NCBI RefSeq assembly: GCF_003286085.1
Contig: NW_020825298.1
Coordinates: 9,672,001 to 9,736,000 of the forward strand
Length of the DNA: 64,000 bases
Direction: 5' to 3'
Origin: Drosophila persimilis
Taxonomy: Eukaryota; Arthropoda; Insecta; Diptera; Drosophilidae
This document shows, one piece after another, positions 12,825 to 24,699 of the stretch. Position 1 is the first letter of the stretch, and the number at the start of each line of letters is the position of its first letter. The notes under the pieces are model-generated. The model saw nothing but the letters and a program-made list of their open reading frames with translations, was not told where the DNA came from and did not search any database. Both the position numbers and the translations under genes were made by a program.

Positions 12825-13558
12825 CTTCCACTCCTCTTTTCCAAGTGTGAGTGTGTAGTGTGTGTGTGCGAGCCGCTAGAAAATCTGAAGCAGTAGAAAA
12901 AAACGTTGTGCAAAATTTTGTTGAATTTGTTGTTTTTAGTGCTTTCCCCGTCCCCTACCCCCCGCACCACCGTTAACCCTATAAGTTTCTCAGCTTTTTT
13001 TTGCAATATTTTTTGCACGCTTTTTCGTTTATTTAACGCGCTCTCGCTCTGTCTTTTTGCCCTCTCTCGCAGTACTCTCTCTCTGGCTGCGCTCTCTCAA
13101 TTTGTTGCCAGAGCCAACTGTCAAAACTGTCATTTACCTTCTTTTTGTCCAATGTGCAAAACGCAACCGAAAAGAAAAATATACAACACATTTCTGTGCA
13201 AAATTCAATTTGTTATAAACTATTAAGCAAAGCGGAAGTCACAGTTAAGCGCAGTGTGTGCCCATTTGTGTGAGTTTCAAAGAAAACATGTAAAAGGCAG
13301 TAAAGAGTGCCAGATAAAGAGAGGAGAGGAGAGCCGCCACTGTCACTGCCGCTGCCGCACAGTGCCACAAATCGACCTGAAAAGAAAACCAACCCCCCCG
13401 CCCCCAAGGGAAAACCGCATGAAAATTATACAAAACAAAAATTAGCTAAAAAGTGTTGCAAAAAATAGTTTTACCAAATAATAAACGTTTAAAGTGTGTT
13501 CCACTCTTATTCGAAGAGAGCGAGCGAGAGAGAGAGGGAGACCCTGCAGTGCGTGCTA

Positions 13559-13581
13559 GTGTGTGTGTGTGTGTGTGTGTG
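13559..13581. repeat. (GT)n microsatellite in probable leader
   Basis: GT dinucleotide run within leader-like sequence. Confidence 0.9.
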
Positions 13582-13661
13582 CGTTTGTGTCTCTGCCCAT
13601 CCTTTGCTGGACTTCATCCTCCGCGTCTTCTCTCTGCTCTGCAAATTCGTTCACTTTCGCT

Positions 13662-13688
13662 TTGTTGTTGTTGTTGTTGTTGTTGTTG
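13662..13688. repeat. (TTG)n microsatellite in probable leader
   Basis: About nine TTG units, the complement of CAA repeats. Confidence 0.9.
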
Positions 13689-13862
13689 CCTGCTGCGATT
13701 GCACTTTGTACCGTTATTTCAGCCTTTGCTATAGATTTTCCTTCCATTCCATTCTGATTTACAGCAGCAGAAAACCAAAGCAAGCAAAGCACAAGAAGCA
13801 GAGAGAACAACAAAAAGCAATAAAAAACAACAACAAAAGAAAAGAAGAAAAAAACAAAACAA

Positions 13863-16800
13863 GTAAAGAAAAGAAAAGAAGGCTTTTGATAACCTTACAG
13901 ATCGATGGTTGGTGTTCGTTCCCCCCCCCATTGGTATCTATATATTATAGAATCAATCGATTTTGATAAGAAACCACTTGGAAATACTGTTGGATAATCT
14001 TCAGAGCATGCCATGGAAGCTGTAAGATATGATTTGTAGTACCCTCTGCCAAAGACAGAGAGAGAGGGGGGAGGGGGCACAAACAGCTGTCACAGCATTT
14101 GATAAACTTTACTTTTTGTTGCGATTCCCTTCCTTTTTTGTTTATAACGTCAGCTGTTCTTCGTGTTGATATTCACCATTTTTGTTTGACGGAATGTTTA
14201 GTCAACTGATTGTTTCTTTTTCTTTTGTTTTGTATCGAAATTTGCATATATGCTACATTTTTTACATAGTTAGAGGAATACAAAGACCATCTGCGGATAG
14301 GAACTTTTTCTGATAGTTATTTTAATGGAAATCTAAATTTTCGATAGGGAATTCTTTGGGAAATTAATTTAGAAGGATTAAAGAGGAGTACTTTTAGTTT
14401 TTTAGTCTTCTAAAATTCCGTTTTCCTACGATTTTTGTTGGGATCAATTCTCGTTTAGGAATACATGATCTTTGGTATATTTTAAGCATCTGCTGAAGCT
14501 AAAAAAAAGCTCCAAAGGAGGTTCTACCTTAGCATGTGCTACTTTTTATAGAAATACCTTCCAGAGAATTCCTTCAGAGAGAGAGAGATTCCTTCCTAAT
14601 GCTAGAACCTGTTCTTCCACTCCACTTAGTCCAGCGTTCGAGACAAAACCCTTTGAAATGCCCTTGAGCTCCAGGCTGCCATCCCTCCCAAAAAACCCTT
14701 CTCGAATGTCAGAGCAGAGAAGAGATCTTTTTTCATCGGTTCTGTCCTTGGGTCAAAATATTGCAAATATTTTTGCTGGGCGCAGTAAAATTTGATTAAA
14801 GATAGTGTTTATATTTCGGAGTTCTCTTCTCAAGAAGTTATTTGATTTTGATTTTTGGTTTGTTTGGGGCTGTAGAGAGCGAAAGTGTGTGTGCGTGCAG
14901 GCAGTCACGTCTGCCCTTAGTCTTCCCCGCACCCTTGAGCCCTCGATGTGAAGTAATTTAGGTTGGAGATATCAATATCTATTTATTATTGTTATGTTTG
15001 AGGGAATACGAGTGGGAAATGTGTTTATTGTTTATTTGAATAGTTATAAAATTAAAAACTGATATTTGAGTGGGAAATAAAAGATAGAAAAGTAAAAGAG
15101 ATCGAATAAATTGGCAGAAAGTGGATAGAAAAAGTAAATAAATATTCCTGCAGATAAAAGTCATTCAAAATAAATAAATAATGGAGATATCTTGAGTCTG
15201 CTTTTGGCAGATTTCCATCAAAGAATTACCAAATATGGAGCTTGGAACCCCCTATAGAGACCCTGTCCCTATATTAATTTGTATCTCGCTTTTCTGTGAG
15301 TGTTTTCTTTGGGGGGGTTTTTGTGTGTCACACATTTTGCGATTCAATTGAATTGAAAAAGTTTTATTTGATTTGGAAATTGTATCTCATGGATGCACTG
15401 TCATTGTAATCTCTTGCTCTTGCTCTTGCCTCTCTTCTCGTTTGATAAACATTTTCATTGCTTGCTCTCTCTCTCTCTCCATCTCTCTCTGCTGTCTACT
15501 TCTTTCGCTTCTTCTACTTCCTCTTACAACGCCTTTTTTTTGCAGTGTGATTCATTTCCTTGCCCAAGAGGGGGCCCAAGAGGGGGGCGGGAGGTTACAG
15601 GGTATTGGGTGGGCTTTTTCTTTGCGTTGTTTTTTCCTTCTTTGAGCTTAATTAAATTGTTTTTGTCGGGGTTTTTTCTTCTCCTTCTCTCTCTGTACCA
15701 TTTTGACCTTTTCCCTTTTGCTTTTTATCTTCTTTGGCTGCTGCCTCTGCCGCTGTCGCTGCCGCTGCCTCTGCTGCTGCGCTGCTATCATCATCAATAT
15801 TGATTACCGGCAGCTGTCTTCTTCCTCTGCGAGAGAGAGAGAAGAGAGTGAGAGAGAGCCGCTCCGGTCCGCTCCGCTTCGGGTTCCCTATGCGCTCGCT
15901 CCCTTGCAAAAATTTTGTTGTTTTTCTTTTTCGTATGCTGGCAGCCCCCTCCCCTACCCGCCCACTTGTAGGCGACCCCCCACTCCACGAAAGGGAGAGC
16001 AGGAGAGGCCAACAGGCTGCCTCTCGCTTGGGTCTTGCTCTCTCTCGGCGCGAGAGAGGGAGCACAATTATTGCAATTTGTTTAACGCGCATTCGCTTGC
16101 TCTCTCCCTCGCTCTCTGTCGCTGTTGCTGTCTCCCTCTGGCAGTGTTTGTTGTTGTTGGCGCTTCATCGATTTTATGCTTTTGTCGTTGCAATTAGTTC
16201 TCTTTTCTCGTTCTGTTGCTCGTTTTCTTGTCTGCACTTTTGCTTCTCATTTTTCTTCTTTCTTCTTCTGACTGCTATTGAGGCAGGGCAGCGGCAGAGC
16301 GGCAGCGGCAGCAGAATTTCTCCATCTCCTGACACCTCCTATTCTTACCTTTTGCTGAGGTGTGTTTCAGTGTGTGTGTGTGTGTGTGTGTGTGGACAAT
16401 CTGGTAACAAATACAACTATACTGTGATTATTGGTAGTTCTCAATGTGGGCTGTGTGAAAGGACAGAGGGGGGGCTGGGGCAGGAGAAGGTGATTTATAT
16501 TTATCGGTTCCACTTTTAATAGTTCGGAATAGGTGAGAAGAGGACGATGGGCTCTGTGGGATGGGTACTATTATAATGGCAGTAAAAAGTGCAAGGAAAA
16601 CTTTAACAAAGGCACTCTTGACATTTAATGAATCTATTATTCCTACAGTCGATCCTTTGGGGGGGAAATCTTTGATTAGGGATTTCTTTTTTTTAGGGAT
16701 TTTTCCTTGTTTTTTTCCCCATCAAAATGACAGCTCTTCAGATCGTATTCGAACTGGAATTGGAACCCATTTGTGCTCAATCTCTGGCTGTTTTTTTTTC

Positions 16801-19294
16801 TGCAATCTCATCTGCTGATAAGGTGTTAACCAAATTGTGGTTTTGTGTGGACTTCAATCTTTGAAAAATATGTATAGAAAAATACATTTGTTCTTTCAAA
16901 CCAAATGTTTCTCAAACTTTGTGGCCATAAAGACTGAAATTTCAAAATGGGTGTTCAGCCATTCTTCTGTGCACCAAAACCAACACCTGTGCTGCTAAAG
17001 AACAAGGCCAATAGACTCTCAAAAAGCCACAAAAGAACCCAGCCACCTTGACAGAGTGCTACGACCAATGTTGACCTATAACTGGAATATGCTTAATGCT
17101 TGTTCCTCTCTTTGTCGTTTTTTGCGTCGTTTATAACTCGATTAGGCAAATGGGTAAAATAAATTATGGAGAGAGGGAGAGGGAGAGTGGGAGAGGGAGA
17201 GACAAGGTCTTGACTGTTGCCTTCTGGCAGGGCACACGCAGAGTTCAGAGCACACACACACACATGCACTTTCCCGAATCTGTTAAACAGTCCACGCAAT
17301 TTATGAATGATCGTCAAAGCTTACGGTTATTAACCCATACAAGTGCACAAACACAACTCTCTCGCACTCACACACACACACACAGAGGCACAGAGGCACC
17401 GACAGAGGCACAGCCTGTGGCGCGTGTGCTGAAAATGTTTGCAAACTTTTTTTTGGCAACTTTTTTTTTCGTATGTGGGGGTACACCCTGTAATTAGTTG
17501 GGGAGGAGGGTGTATCTGATACAGGGACATGTTGGTTAGAGGCAGTTTTTGGTTGGAAATAAAGGAATCTAAGAGCTAGAGCAGGAAAATAATTATCCAT
17601 CCACTAAAAATAATTTTGATAAAATATTCATTGCATTTAAAAATTTTAATTATTTTTTTAAACGCATTTTCTTCTCCACTAATCAATATTTATAGCCATG
17701 ATCTATTAGATTTGAGTGTTACTACCTAAAAGGCTGTCTAAGTGGAAGAAATATACAAATTTTTTAGTTGAGTTTTATTTATTACATTTTTTTTAAGAAT
17801 TAAAATTTTTTCTTTGGGCAAACGCAGTTTATTTGTTTATTTATTTTCTTATTTCAGAAGTAATTTTATTTATTTATTACATAAATTCTTAGAGCTTTGA
17901 GTAGGGGCTAGAATACTATTGATTAGACCCTCGACTCTTTGAACCCTTGAAAATAGGGTATCTGCTAGTCGTTTCCCGCAACTAAAATACTTTTTTTTGC
18001 ATTGCCTTTAACTCTTTCATTCTCTCTATCTCTGTCTCTGTGTTGGGTGCCTGGTGCCCGCTCATTTGTGATTTCCGTAAACGAAATCGATTAAATAATG
18101 AGTAAGAAGCGCAAAAAAAAAATCAATGCCGAAAGGAAAATAAATATTTAAATACTCAATTGCAAATGCAAAAATAAATAGCCAGCGGAAGAGAGCTGGA
18201 AAAATTTCTTAATTTTTTGCAAAAAGTTATTAAAGGCAAATAAATTGGTGGGGCTTTGGGTTTGGGTAGGAAGAGCCCCCTCTTAGAGCACGACTGCCGC
18301 CTTCTAATGTAGCACTTAACTAATTCAACAAAACTACGACGTACCCTCGACGGCAGACAACTCAATGAAATCAATAATAATAATAAAAAAAAAAATAATA
18401 AGCGAGGAGGAACAAAAAGTAGAATGAAAAACACACACAAAAGCATCATCATCATGAATGGGATGACGATGATAATGATAATGATGATAAGCGATGAACA
18501 TGAACTACGCAGTTATGAAATCTAACTAGATGCTTGTGGGAAAAAGATACTCGCAAGAGCACGAACAAACCCCTCGAAAGAGCCCACAGTCTGCGATTGA
18601 TGGATTAAAAGATAAAGAGTGAAATGGAATTAGCGAGAGATGGATAAATGGAAAAGTACATTGATGATAAAAAACGATGGATAAATGCATTGGAATGATG
18701 GATATATGGGAAGAAAGATGAGGAGGTGGATGTACGGGGATTGATAGATATTTGAAAGGTGGATCAAGGGATGGAAAGATGGAAATATAGATGGTTGTAG
18801 ATGGATATTGCCAAATATAGGGAATTTATATAACAATAAATGCATAGGCATGAAAGAAACCCTGATATAAATAGGAAAACGGAAAAAGTAGATCTATCTT
18901 TTGAAATATAGCTAAGGGATGGGAATATTTAAAAATGTATTCCATAAGTAAGAATAAATTCTCATAATTTAGGGAAATTCCTCTCTTACTCGAAAATAAA
19001 TATAAAATTTATTTCTACTACTATTTCTACTCCTTCTGCATCTTTGATGACTCACTCTTAGAGTGTTTTCCTCCTATTTGCCAGTTTGAAAATATGCCAT
19101 TAAAACTGGGACACCCCTCACACCCTTTTAACCCATTTTCCTTCCCCTGGGTATTACGTATACGCCTCGTTGTGCCGGTGCAAATATTTATCTATATGTA
19201 TCTACTATCTCTTGCCGCCATGTGCATTTAATTTGATAAGCAAATAATACAGAGAAAGATATTCAATTTGTTGCTAATGAAATTGAAATTGAAT
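13863..19294 (+). other. first intron of bun (probable)
   Basis: No coding exon seen. CT/GA-rich, GC-richer islands at 15400-16330 with many CTCTCT/GAGAGA tracts (possible GAF-bound element), a GT run at 16371-16394, GA and CA tracts at 17170-17390, AT-rich DNA at 17600-17900, and GGAT/ATGG-type simple sequence at 18440-18800. A good stand-alone acceptor-like site ends at about 15545 (TTTTTTTTGCAG). Confidence 0.5.
16371..16394. repeat. (TG)n microsatellite
   Basis: Twelve TG units in the probable first intron. Confidence 0.9.
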
Positions 19295-19334
19295 GCTAAT
19301 TGTTCATACCGTTTTTCCTCTTCTATTTCCACAG
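19295..19334 (+). other. 3' splice site preceding the bunA exon
   Basis: GCTAAT at 19295-19300 matches the fly branch-point consensus, with the branch A at 19299, 35 nt before the AG. It is followed by a pyrimidine-rich stretch and TTTCCACAG ending at 19334. This places at least one non-coding exon upstream. Confidence 0.75.
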
Positions 19335-19733
19335 GAATATCATTTCTAACATTTACTGCAATGTGCTAGTAAAACGAAGCCGAAGAAATTGAAGAAATTC
19401 CACGTGTAAACATCCAAAGCAGAAAATACAAAAGCCCACAGCAAATATTCCAATTAAAACGGGAAAAATGTACAGTGTGTGACAAAATTAAAGTGCAGCA
19501 GCAACTAAATAATAATTATAAATAATATAAATCGATAAAAAACTAAATTCTAAGTCCTTAACGTAAATAAAATACAACAATTTGTGGCGAAATTCCGAAA
19601 AAATCAGTGCAACAGCAACTACGCGAATACCCTCAATACGGAACAGCTGTGCTGTGCTCCTGTGCATGTGTGGGCGGCGGCGAGAGCGCGCGCGTGTGTG
19701 TGTGTGTAGGGTGTGCCAAACGTAAAGCGCTAG

Positions 19734-19841
19734 ATGGCGCTCCAGACTATGCCATTCTCGTGGTCGGCCCAAGCCCTTGTCGTCGTTGTCGTTGTTGCTG
19801 TTGCTGCGCACAAAACGCGGTATGGTCTCCCCCCACTCTAG
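19734..19841 (+). CDS. upstream ORF in bunA leader, 35 codons
   Basis: ATG at 19734, stop TAG at 19839-19841. The peptide begins MALQTMPFSW and contains a hydrophobic Val/Ala run (VVVVVVAVAA). Another in-frame ATG lies at 19749. It sits 530 nt before the BunA start and could reduce initiation there if translated. No homology is recognised. Confidence 0.3.
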   Translation: MALQTMPFSWSAQALVVVVVVAVAAHKTRYGLPPL

Positions 19842-20070
19842 AAATATACAAAATTAAATCAATTTCAATCTATTTAATCTAACGCCAAAAGTGGGTAAGC
19901 GTGAGAGAGAGAGAGAGAGGGAGAGAAGAAAAGCGAAACAACAAAAGTGTCGCGTTTCAAAGTCGGATCGGTCGCGTTGCCGTCGTGTCGTGTCCGTGCG
20001 GTTCGGGTTCGGGCTCGGGTTCGGGTTCGGTTCGGGATCAGTTGACACTCGGTTGCAACCTGAGAGCGCT

Positions 20071-20160
20071 ATGCATCGTCATCGTCGAAACACCTACGAA
20101 GCTGGCAACAATTTGGCGGGAGAACTCTTTAAACTGACAGCAAAACAAACAAACAATTAA
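20071..20160 (+). CDS. upstream ORF in bunA leader, 29 codons
   Basis: ATG at 20071, TAA at 20158-20160. The peptide starts MHRHRRNTYEAGNNLAGE. It ends 212 nt before the BunA ATG, a distance that would allow re-initiation. Its function is unknown; this may be a regulatory uORF or chance. Confidence 0.3.
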   Translation: MHRHRRNTYEAGNNLAGELFKLTAKQTNN

Positions 20161-20372
20161 ATTTTAGCACAATTCCTAGTGCTTTTGACAACAACAAACA
20201 AACAAAAAAACAACATAAAAACCAACAACAACCAATAAACATTTATAGGGATTAATATAATCCTCATTAAGTATATTAAATAATTCTTTCGTGGCCCCAA
20301 ATAATCCAAGAATCGATAGCAATCCTGGATTATTTGCTAAAGACTTTGCGGACGCTGAAATCCAATTCGATT

Positions 20373-23300
20373 ATGGCCGAGAATCAAAGTGCGGCCAGCG
20401 AAGATTCCGGTCAACATCAAAAACAACAGCAACAACAGCAACCACTCAATCACTCAACCACAGCGGCAACAGCAGCCGCAAGCACCACAACAACAACCGC
20501 AGCAGCAGCAACACCAACAACAACAGCAGCAACAACTGCTGGCCAATCAATCAATCAATCGCCCACTAACTCCCAGGCCTCATCACCGGAGAACTCGCAG
20601 GAAGCGCTGCCCTCAACGGCCGGGATCCGGCGACACCACCACCAGCAGCAGCAATCCACAGTAGCCGCAGCAGCAGCCACGACCGTCGGCAACATGTTCG
20701 ATCGCACGGTGAATGCAAAGTTCAAGCCGGGCACGGGCAACACGGGCTCCGGTAATAATCCACATGCCGGCCGCCGCAACTCCCTGATGTCGACCGCACG
20801 CGGTGTGACGGTGGGCGCCGGCGGTGGCAACATCCGTAAGCTGACGAAGGTCAATTCGCTGACCAGCAACCACCACTTCTCCGTCTGCTATCCACCCAAC
20901 ATAAACGCGCTGCCGGAGCGGTATCAGAACAGCAACAACTCGAACAACTCGTCGGCTGCCGCGGCCGCGCTGCAGCGCACCACCAGCGAGAGTCTGCGCT
21001 TGAATGCGCTCAATGCGCGTGCCGGGGCATCGTCGCGGGCCAGCAGCAACACCAGCCTGGCCTCCGCCACCACAACATCCACGTCGGTGGCGCCCAAGAC
21101 GAGCAGCAGTAGCGGCAGCAGCTCCAGCAGCAACACACAGCAGCAGCAACAGTCGCAGGCGAGCAGCAGCAGCAACAAGGCCAGTTCCCCCAACAACAAT
21201 GGGGCACGCTCAATGGCAGCAGCAGCATCGGCAGCAGGAACTGGAACTGGAGGGACTGGAGGTGCAGCTGCAACTGGCACAGCAGGTGGACATCATCATC
21301 ATCAGCCACATCACCACCATCATCACCATCACCAGCATTCGCACCAGCATCATCAGCAACCGCAACACACTAGCCACAGTCAAGGACACTCATTAACCGT
21401 CGCCGGAGGAGGAGGAGCAGCGGGAGCAGGAGGAGGCGGCGGCGGCGGTGGTGGCGGCTCTTCGGCCCCGTCCACGGGCATCGCTGCTGTGGTGACGACC
21501 ACACGCAAACCAAAGACGACTTCCTCATTCGAGATCACCTCGGTGACGGTGGGACATCCGAAGCTGAATGCGGCCGGTGATACCGGCGACGAGTCCGCGG
21601 ACGATCTGGACGAATCTCACACGGATGACAACAGTCGGATAACGGATCTGGAGAACGAGACGCCTTCGATGTCGGAGGACACGTTCTCCAAGGAGGAGGT
21701 CTTCTATGCCAACAATGCTCTGAGCACCAACGCCCCGGTGATACCCACCAGCTCGCAGTACGGCCTTGTCGTGGTGGATCCCATCGGGCCGGCCTCCCTC
21801 GGCCAGACCATCCAGAATGTCCAGGTGAATGTCTCCACCGACAACAACATCATCAATGTGGTCAGCCACTCGGCGGTCACGCCCGGCGGCAGCAAGAAGA
21901 AGGAGGGCGGCGACGGCATCAAGGAGACGACACAGCATCGCAGCGAACGCTTCAAGGTGGTCAAAATCGAGTCCACGGAGCCCTTCAAGCGCGGCCGTTG
22001 GATGTGCATGGACTACCTGGATCACTCGAGTGTGGGCAACGGTGGGGCGGGCGGTGCTGGCGGTGGCAATAATAATGAAAAGACTGGCTCTTCTTCTTCC
22101 GAGGCCGTGGTGGCCGGCGGCGATGCAGCGGGCGGTGCAGGTGCCGCACCAGCAACGGGAGCCGATGGCTCGGCTGCCGCGCCCCAAAAGACAACACAGA
22201 GCATGATACTCCCGCCCACCCATGCGCTGATGGAGAATCACTTGGAGGGCAATTCGACGGACGCCAATTGGAACTATGCCGCGGAGCAGCAGCAATCGCA
22301 GTCGCAGCAGCAGCCGCAACACCACCAGCAACAGCAGCAACAGTCGTCGCACCAGCAGCAGCAGCAGTCCCAGCTAAATGCCACGCCCAGTGGGGTAATG
22401 ACAGCCCCTGCCACAGTGGTGCATGGCATGCACCAGCTGCTGATGGAGGCGCAGCAGCAACAGCAGCAGCAGCAGAAACTCTTCGACAGCGTCAATGCCA
22501 ATGCCAATGCCAATGCCAGTTCCCCCAATCCTAACCCCACGGTCGAGACGCCCATGGATTATGCCCAAGCGGCGGCCATGCAGCTGCAACAGACGCTGCA
22601 ACAGCTCAAGCAGCGGGAGGAGGCGATGGATGTGCCGCCGGGCTTTCAGAACTACCAGCAGAATGGCGGCGATGCTGCAGCGGCAGCAGGCAACAATAAC
22701 AACAGCAGCAGCAGCACGGCGGCCACAGTTGCAACAGCCAGCGAGCCACCACTGTCGCCTGCCCCGCAGACGCCACAGATCACGCCCACATTTGCGGCAG
22801 TGGCAGCCGCCGGTCAGGCGCAAGCCACGTCCCAGATCGATGGGATAGCCAGCAGCCAGCAGCAGTTCCCTCAGACAGCAGCAGCAGCACCACCCCCACA
22901 GCAGCAGCAGCAGCAGCAGCAAGTCCCACCTGCAACAGTTGCAGGGGCAGGGGCAGCGGCAGCAGCAGTTGCACCAACAGCCACCAGCACCCAACAGACT
23001 TCAAACACTTCCACAACAGCGGTAGCAGCAGCTGTGACCTTGCCGCTGTTATCACACATGACACACAGCTATGAGCAGCCAGCCACTGTCGGAGTGGCAG
23101 CCACCACGGTGGGAGCAGCCGCCGTTGCGGCAGCAGCAACAGCAACAGCGATTCCCACGCTGCAGCTGCAGAGTGCACCGGCCACCATAGTCGATCCGCA
23201 GCAATTGATTGTCCAGCAGCAGCAGCAGCAGCCGGAGGAGCAGCAGCAGCAGCAACCACAACAGATACCCCAAACAAATATCGCGAGTGTTAGTGCCAAT

Positions 23301-23605
23301 AATAATAATAATAATAACAATACTAATAGTAATATAAATCTAACGAATCCAAATGTCGTCGTTGCCGTGGAGGCCACACCATCATCAGCATCGGTGGTGG
23401 TGCTGCCCTTGACGACCGATGACCAATCGACAACGGGAGCAGCAGCAGCAGCAGCGACAGCCACCACTGCAGCGGCAGGAGCAGCGGCAGGAGCAGGAGC
23501 AGGAGCAACAGCCACAGGAGGAGCCACCACATCGACATCAGCAGCCACACAGCAGCAGATCCAACAGCTACAGCAGCAACCAAATGCAGAATCCGAGACT
23601 GAAAG
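20373..23605 (+). CDS. bun: bunched long isoform (BunA-type), 5' coding exon; TSC22D-family N-terminus
   Basis: Bunched is the fly TSC22-domain protein. Its long isoforms promote cell growth together with the pseudokinase Madm (NRBP1 homologue) and act in follicle-cell and eye patterning. The exon has 1,077 full codons plus two bases of the next. The first in-frame ATG (20373, A at -3 and G at +4) is chosen; the frame is open further upstream but without an ATG. Seen in order: polyQ (residues 18-23), a Ser/Asn/Ala-rich region, His-rich stretch (about 306-333), polyGly (about 345-364), conserved block 1 starting at SFEITSV (about 385-445, acidic, ending EEVFYANNA), a YGLVVVDP segment, conserved block 2 with SERFKVVKIES (524-534) and RGRWMCMDY (540-548), then Gln/Ala/Asn-rich low complexity to the end. 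The two blocks are diagnostic of long TSC22D isoforms, and block 2 is the region linked to Madm binding. The TSC box is absent and must come from exons outside the window. The exon ends GAAAG|GTGAGT in phase 2. Confidence 0.95.
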
Positions 23606-23611
23606 GTGAGT
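23603..23611 (+). other. 5' splice site of the bunA exon
   Basis: AAG|GTGAGT at 23603-23611 is close to the ideal donor. The reading frame meets a TGA two codons after the exon-intron boundary, which supports splicing here rather than read-through. Confidence 0.85.
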
Positions 23612-23630
23612 CAATATTTTCAGCCCATTT

Positions 23631-23648
23631 GGGGGGGGGGGGGGGGGG
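23631..23648 (+). repeat. G18 homopolymer 25 nt after the donor
   Basis: Eighteen consecutive G residues. Runs like this can form quadruplexes and intronic G-runs can influence 5' splice-site choice. The length may be unreliable in an assembly. Confidence 0.8.
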
Positions 23649-23804
23649 ATATATTTCCCGGATTTTCCAAAGACTATACGGCAGGGGATTCTGCCTCTAC
23701 ATAGCACACGAAAACCACCCAAAGAAAGCCCCTGGAACAAAGTCCGAAATTCCTGGCTTTTCGCTCTACGAATTTCGTTTTTGGATTGGGTTTTTAGAAT
23801 AAAA

Positions 23805-24125
23805 TATGAAGAAAAATCAAACTTAAACAAAAAAGACCGAAATAAATAAATAATATAAAAAACATTTAATTAAAAAAAAAAAAATAAAATACAAAACTAA
23901 ATAAAAAAATAAATTAATCTAATAAATTAAAACAAAAACAGGAAATTTAAATAATAACAAAAAATATAAATAAAAAATGATAAATAAATAATACAAAAAT
24001 AATAATCACGAATAAAACTTTAAACAAAAATTATAAATAATTAAATAATAATAAATAAAAAAAATAATAAATAAATAAATAACAATAATAAATTTCCATT
24101 AAAAAAATCATAATAAATACAAATA
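23805..24125. repeat. AT-rich low-complexity tract (AAATAA-type)
   Basis: About 320 bp almost free of G and C, dominated by AAATAAATAA words. Confidence 0.85.
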
Positions 24126-24683
24126 TCTGTGGTATTTTATTGTCGAACATTTCATTTATTCAACCTTTAATTACTCCCCAAATATTTCTACCAAAATTTT
24201 TCAATCGCTTTCCACTTGTAGTAAAAGTTTTCTCAATGAGAAAATCTACTTTGCACACAACGAATTTTCCACCTTATCTTATCGTCTGTTTGTTGGTTTT
24301 TTTTTTTGAAAATTCCATTCTTTCATTCACAAAAACTTTTGGCTCTTGGATTTCCATTTGTGGGCTTCTTATCGCTGATGTTTCTGTAGCATTAGGTTGA
24401 TCAAATATTTACACGATAATGCAGAGACTTTGGCTCGTAATCAATTAGGAGTCGAAGACAAATCCACACGAAAGTTATTTATGGACAGAGCAAACGACGA
24501 CTTTGCTTTGCATTTGGAACTATTTTTAGAGCCCGAAAGACGGCAGAGAAGCGTTGTTTGAACAAGTTTTGAGAAGGCGCCCCCTCGGCCCCACGTCTAG
24601 GGCTAGTTTTCAGGTTCATTGCGGACACCGTTAAAGTGCCAACACGCGCCTCCCTCTCTCTCGCTCTCTCTCTCGGCGTCGCG

Positions 24684-24699
24684 CCCCCCCCCCCCCCCC
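24684..24699 (+). repeat. C16 homopolymer
   Basis: Sixteen C residues about 1.05 kb downstream of the G18 run on the same strand, so complementary in the pre-mRNA. Confidence 0.8.

Larger units (their letters stand above)
12310..13862 (+). other. probable first non-coding exon(s) / 5' leader region
   Basis: About 1.5 kb with leader character: GA run (12802-12824), GT run (13559-13581), TTG run (13662-13688), many AAAAC/CAAAA stretches and no long reading frame. It lies between the probable promoter and the intron ending at 19334. A plausible donor is ACAA|GTAAAG at 13863; GCA|GTAAAG near 13300 is an alternative. Neither is ideal, so the exon boundaries are uncertain. Confidence 0.4.
19335..20372 (+). 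other. bun: 5' leader (UTR) part of the bunA coding exon
   Basis: This sequence lies between a strong 3' splice site at 19334 and the BunA start codon. It is rich in A and CAA/AAC, as Drosophila leaders often are. It contains a GT run (19693-19707), a GA run near 19902-19924 and a TTCGGG-type hexamer array at about 20005-20038. Several short upstream ORFs begin with ATG (listed separately). A GTAAGC at 19895 could act as a donor, but no convincing acceptor lies between it and the start codon, so I treat the leader as continuous. Confidence 0.7.

Noticed and set aside
15373..16519. Long open frames on both strands
   Set aside because: They arise from CT/GA and GCTGCC repeats; protein sequences are low-complexity and overlap in many frames.
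19895..20168. Intron inside the BunA leader (donor GTAAGC at 19895)
   Set aside because: Candidate acceptors (TTTTAG near 20167) lack a pyrimidine tract and branch point.
20555..23583. Long antisense frames opposite the bunA exon
   Set aside because: Shadows of CAG/GCC-rich codons of the real exon; Cys/Leu/Val runs with no domain.
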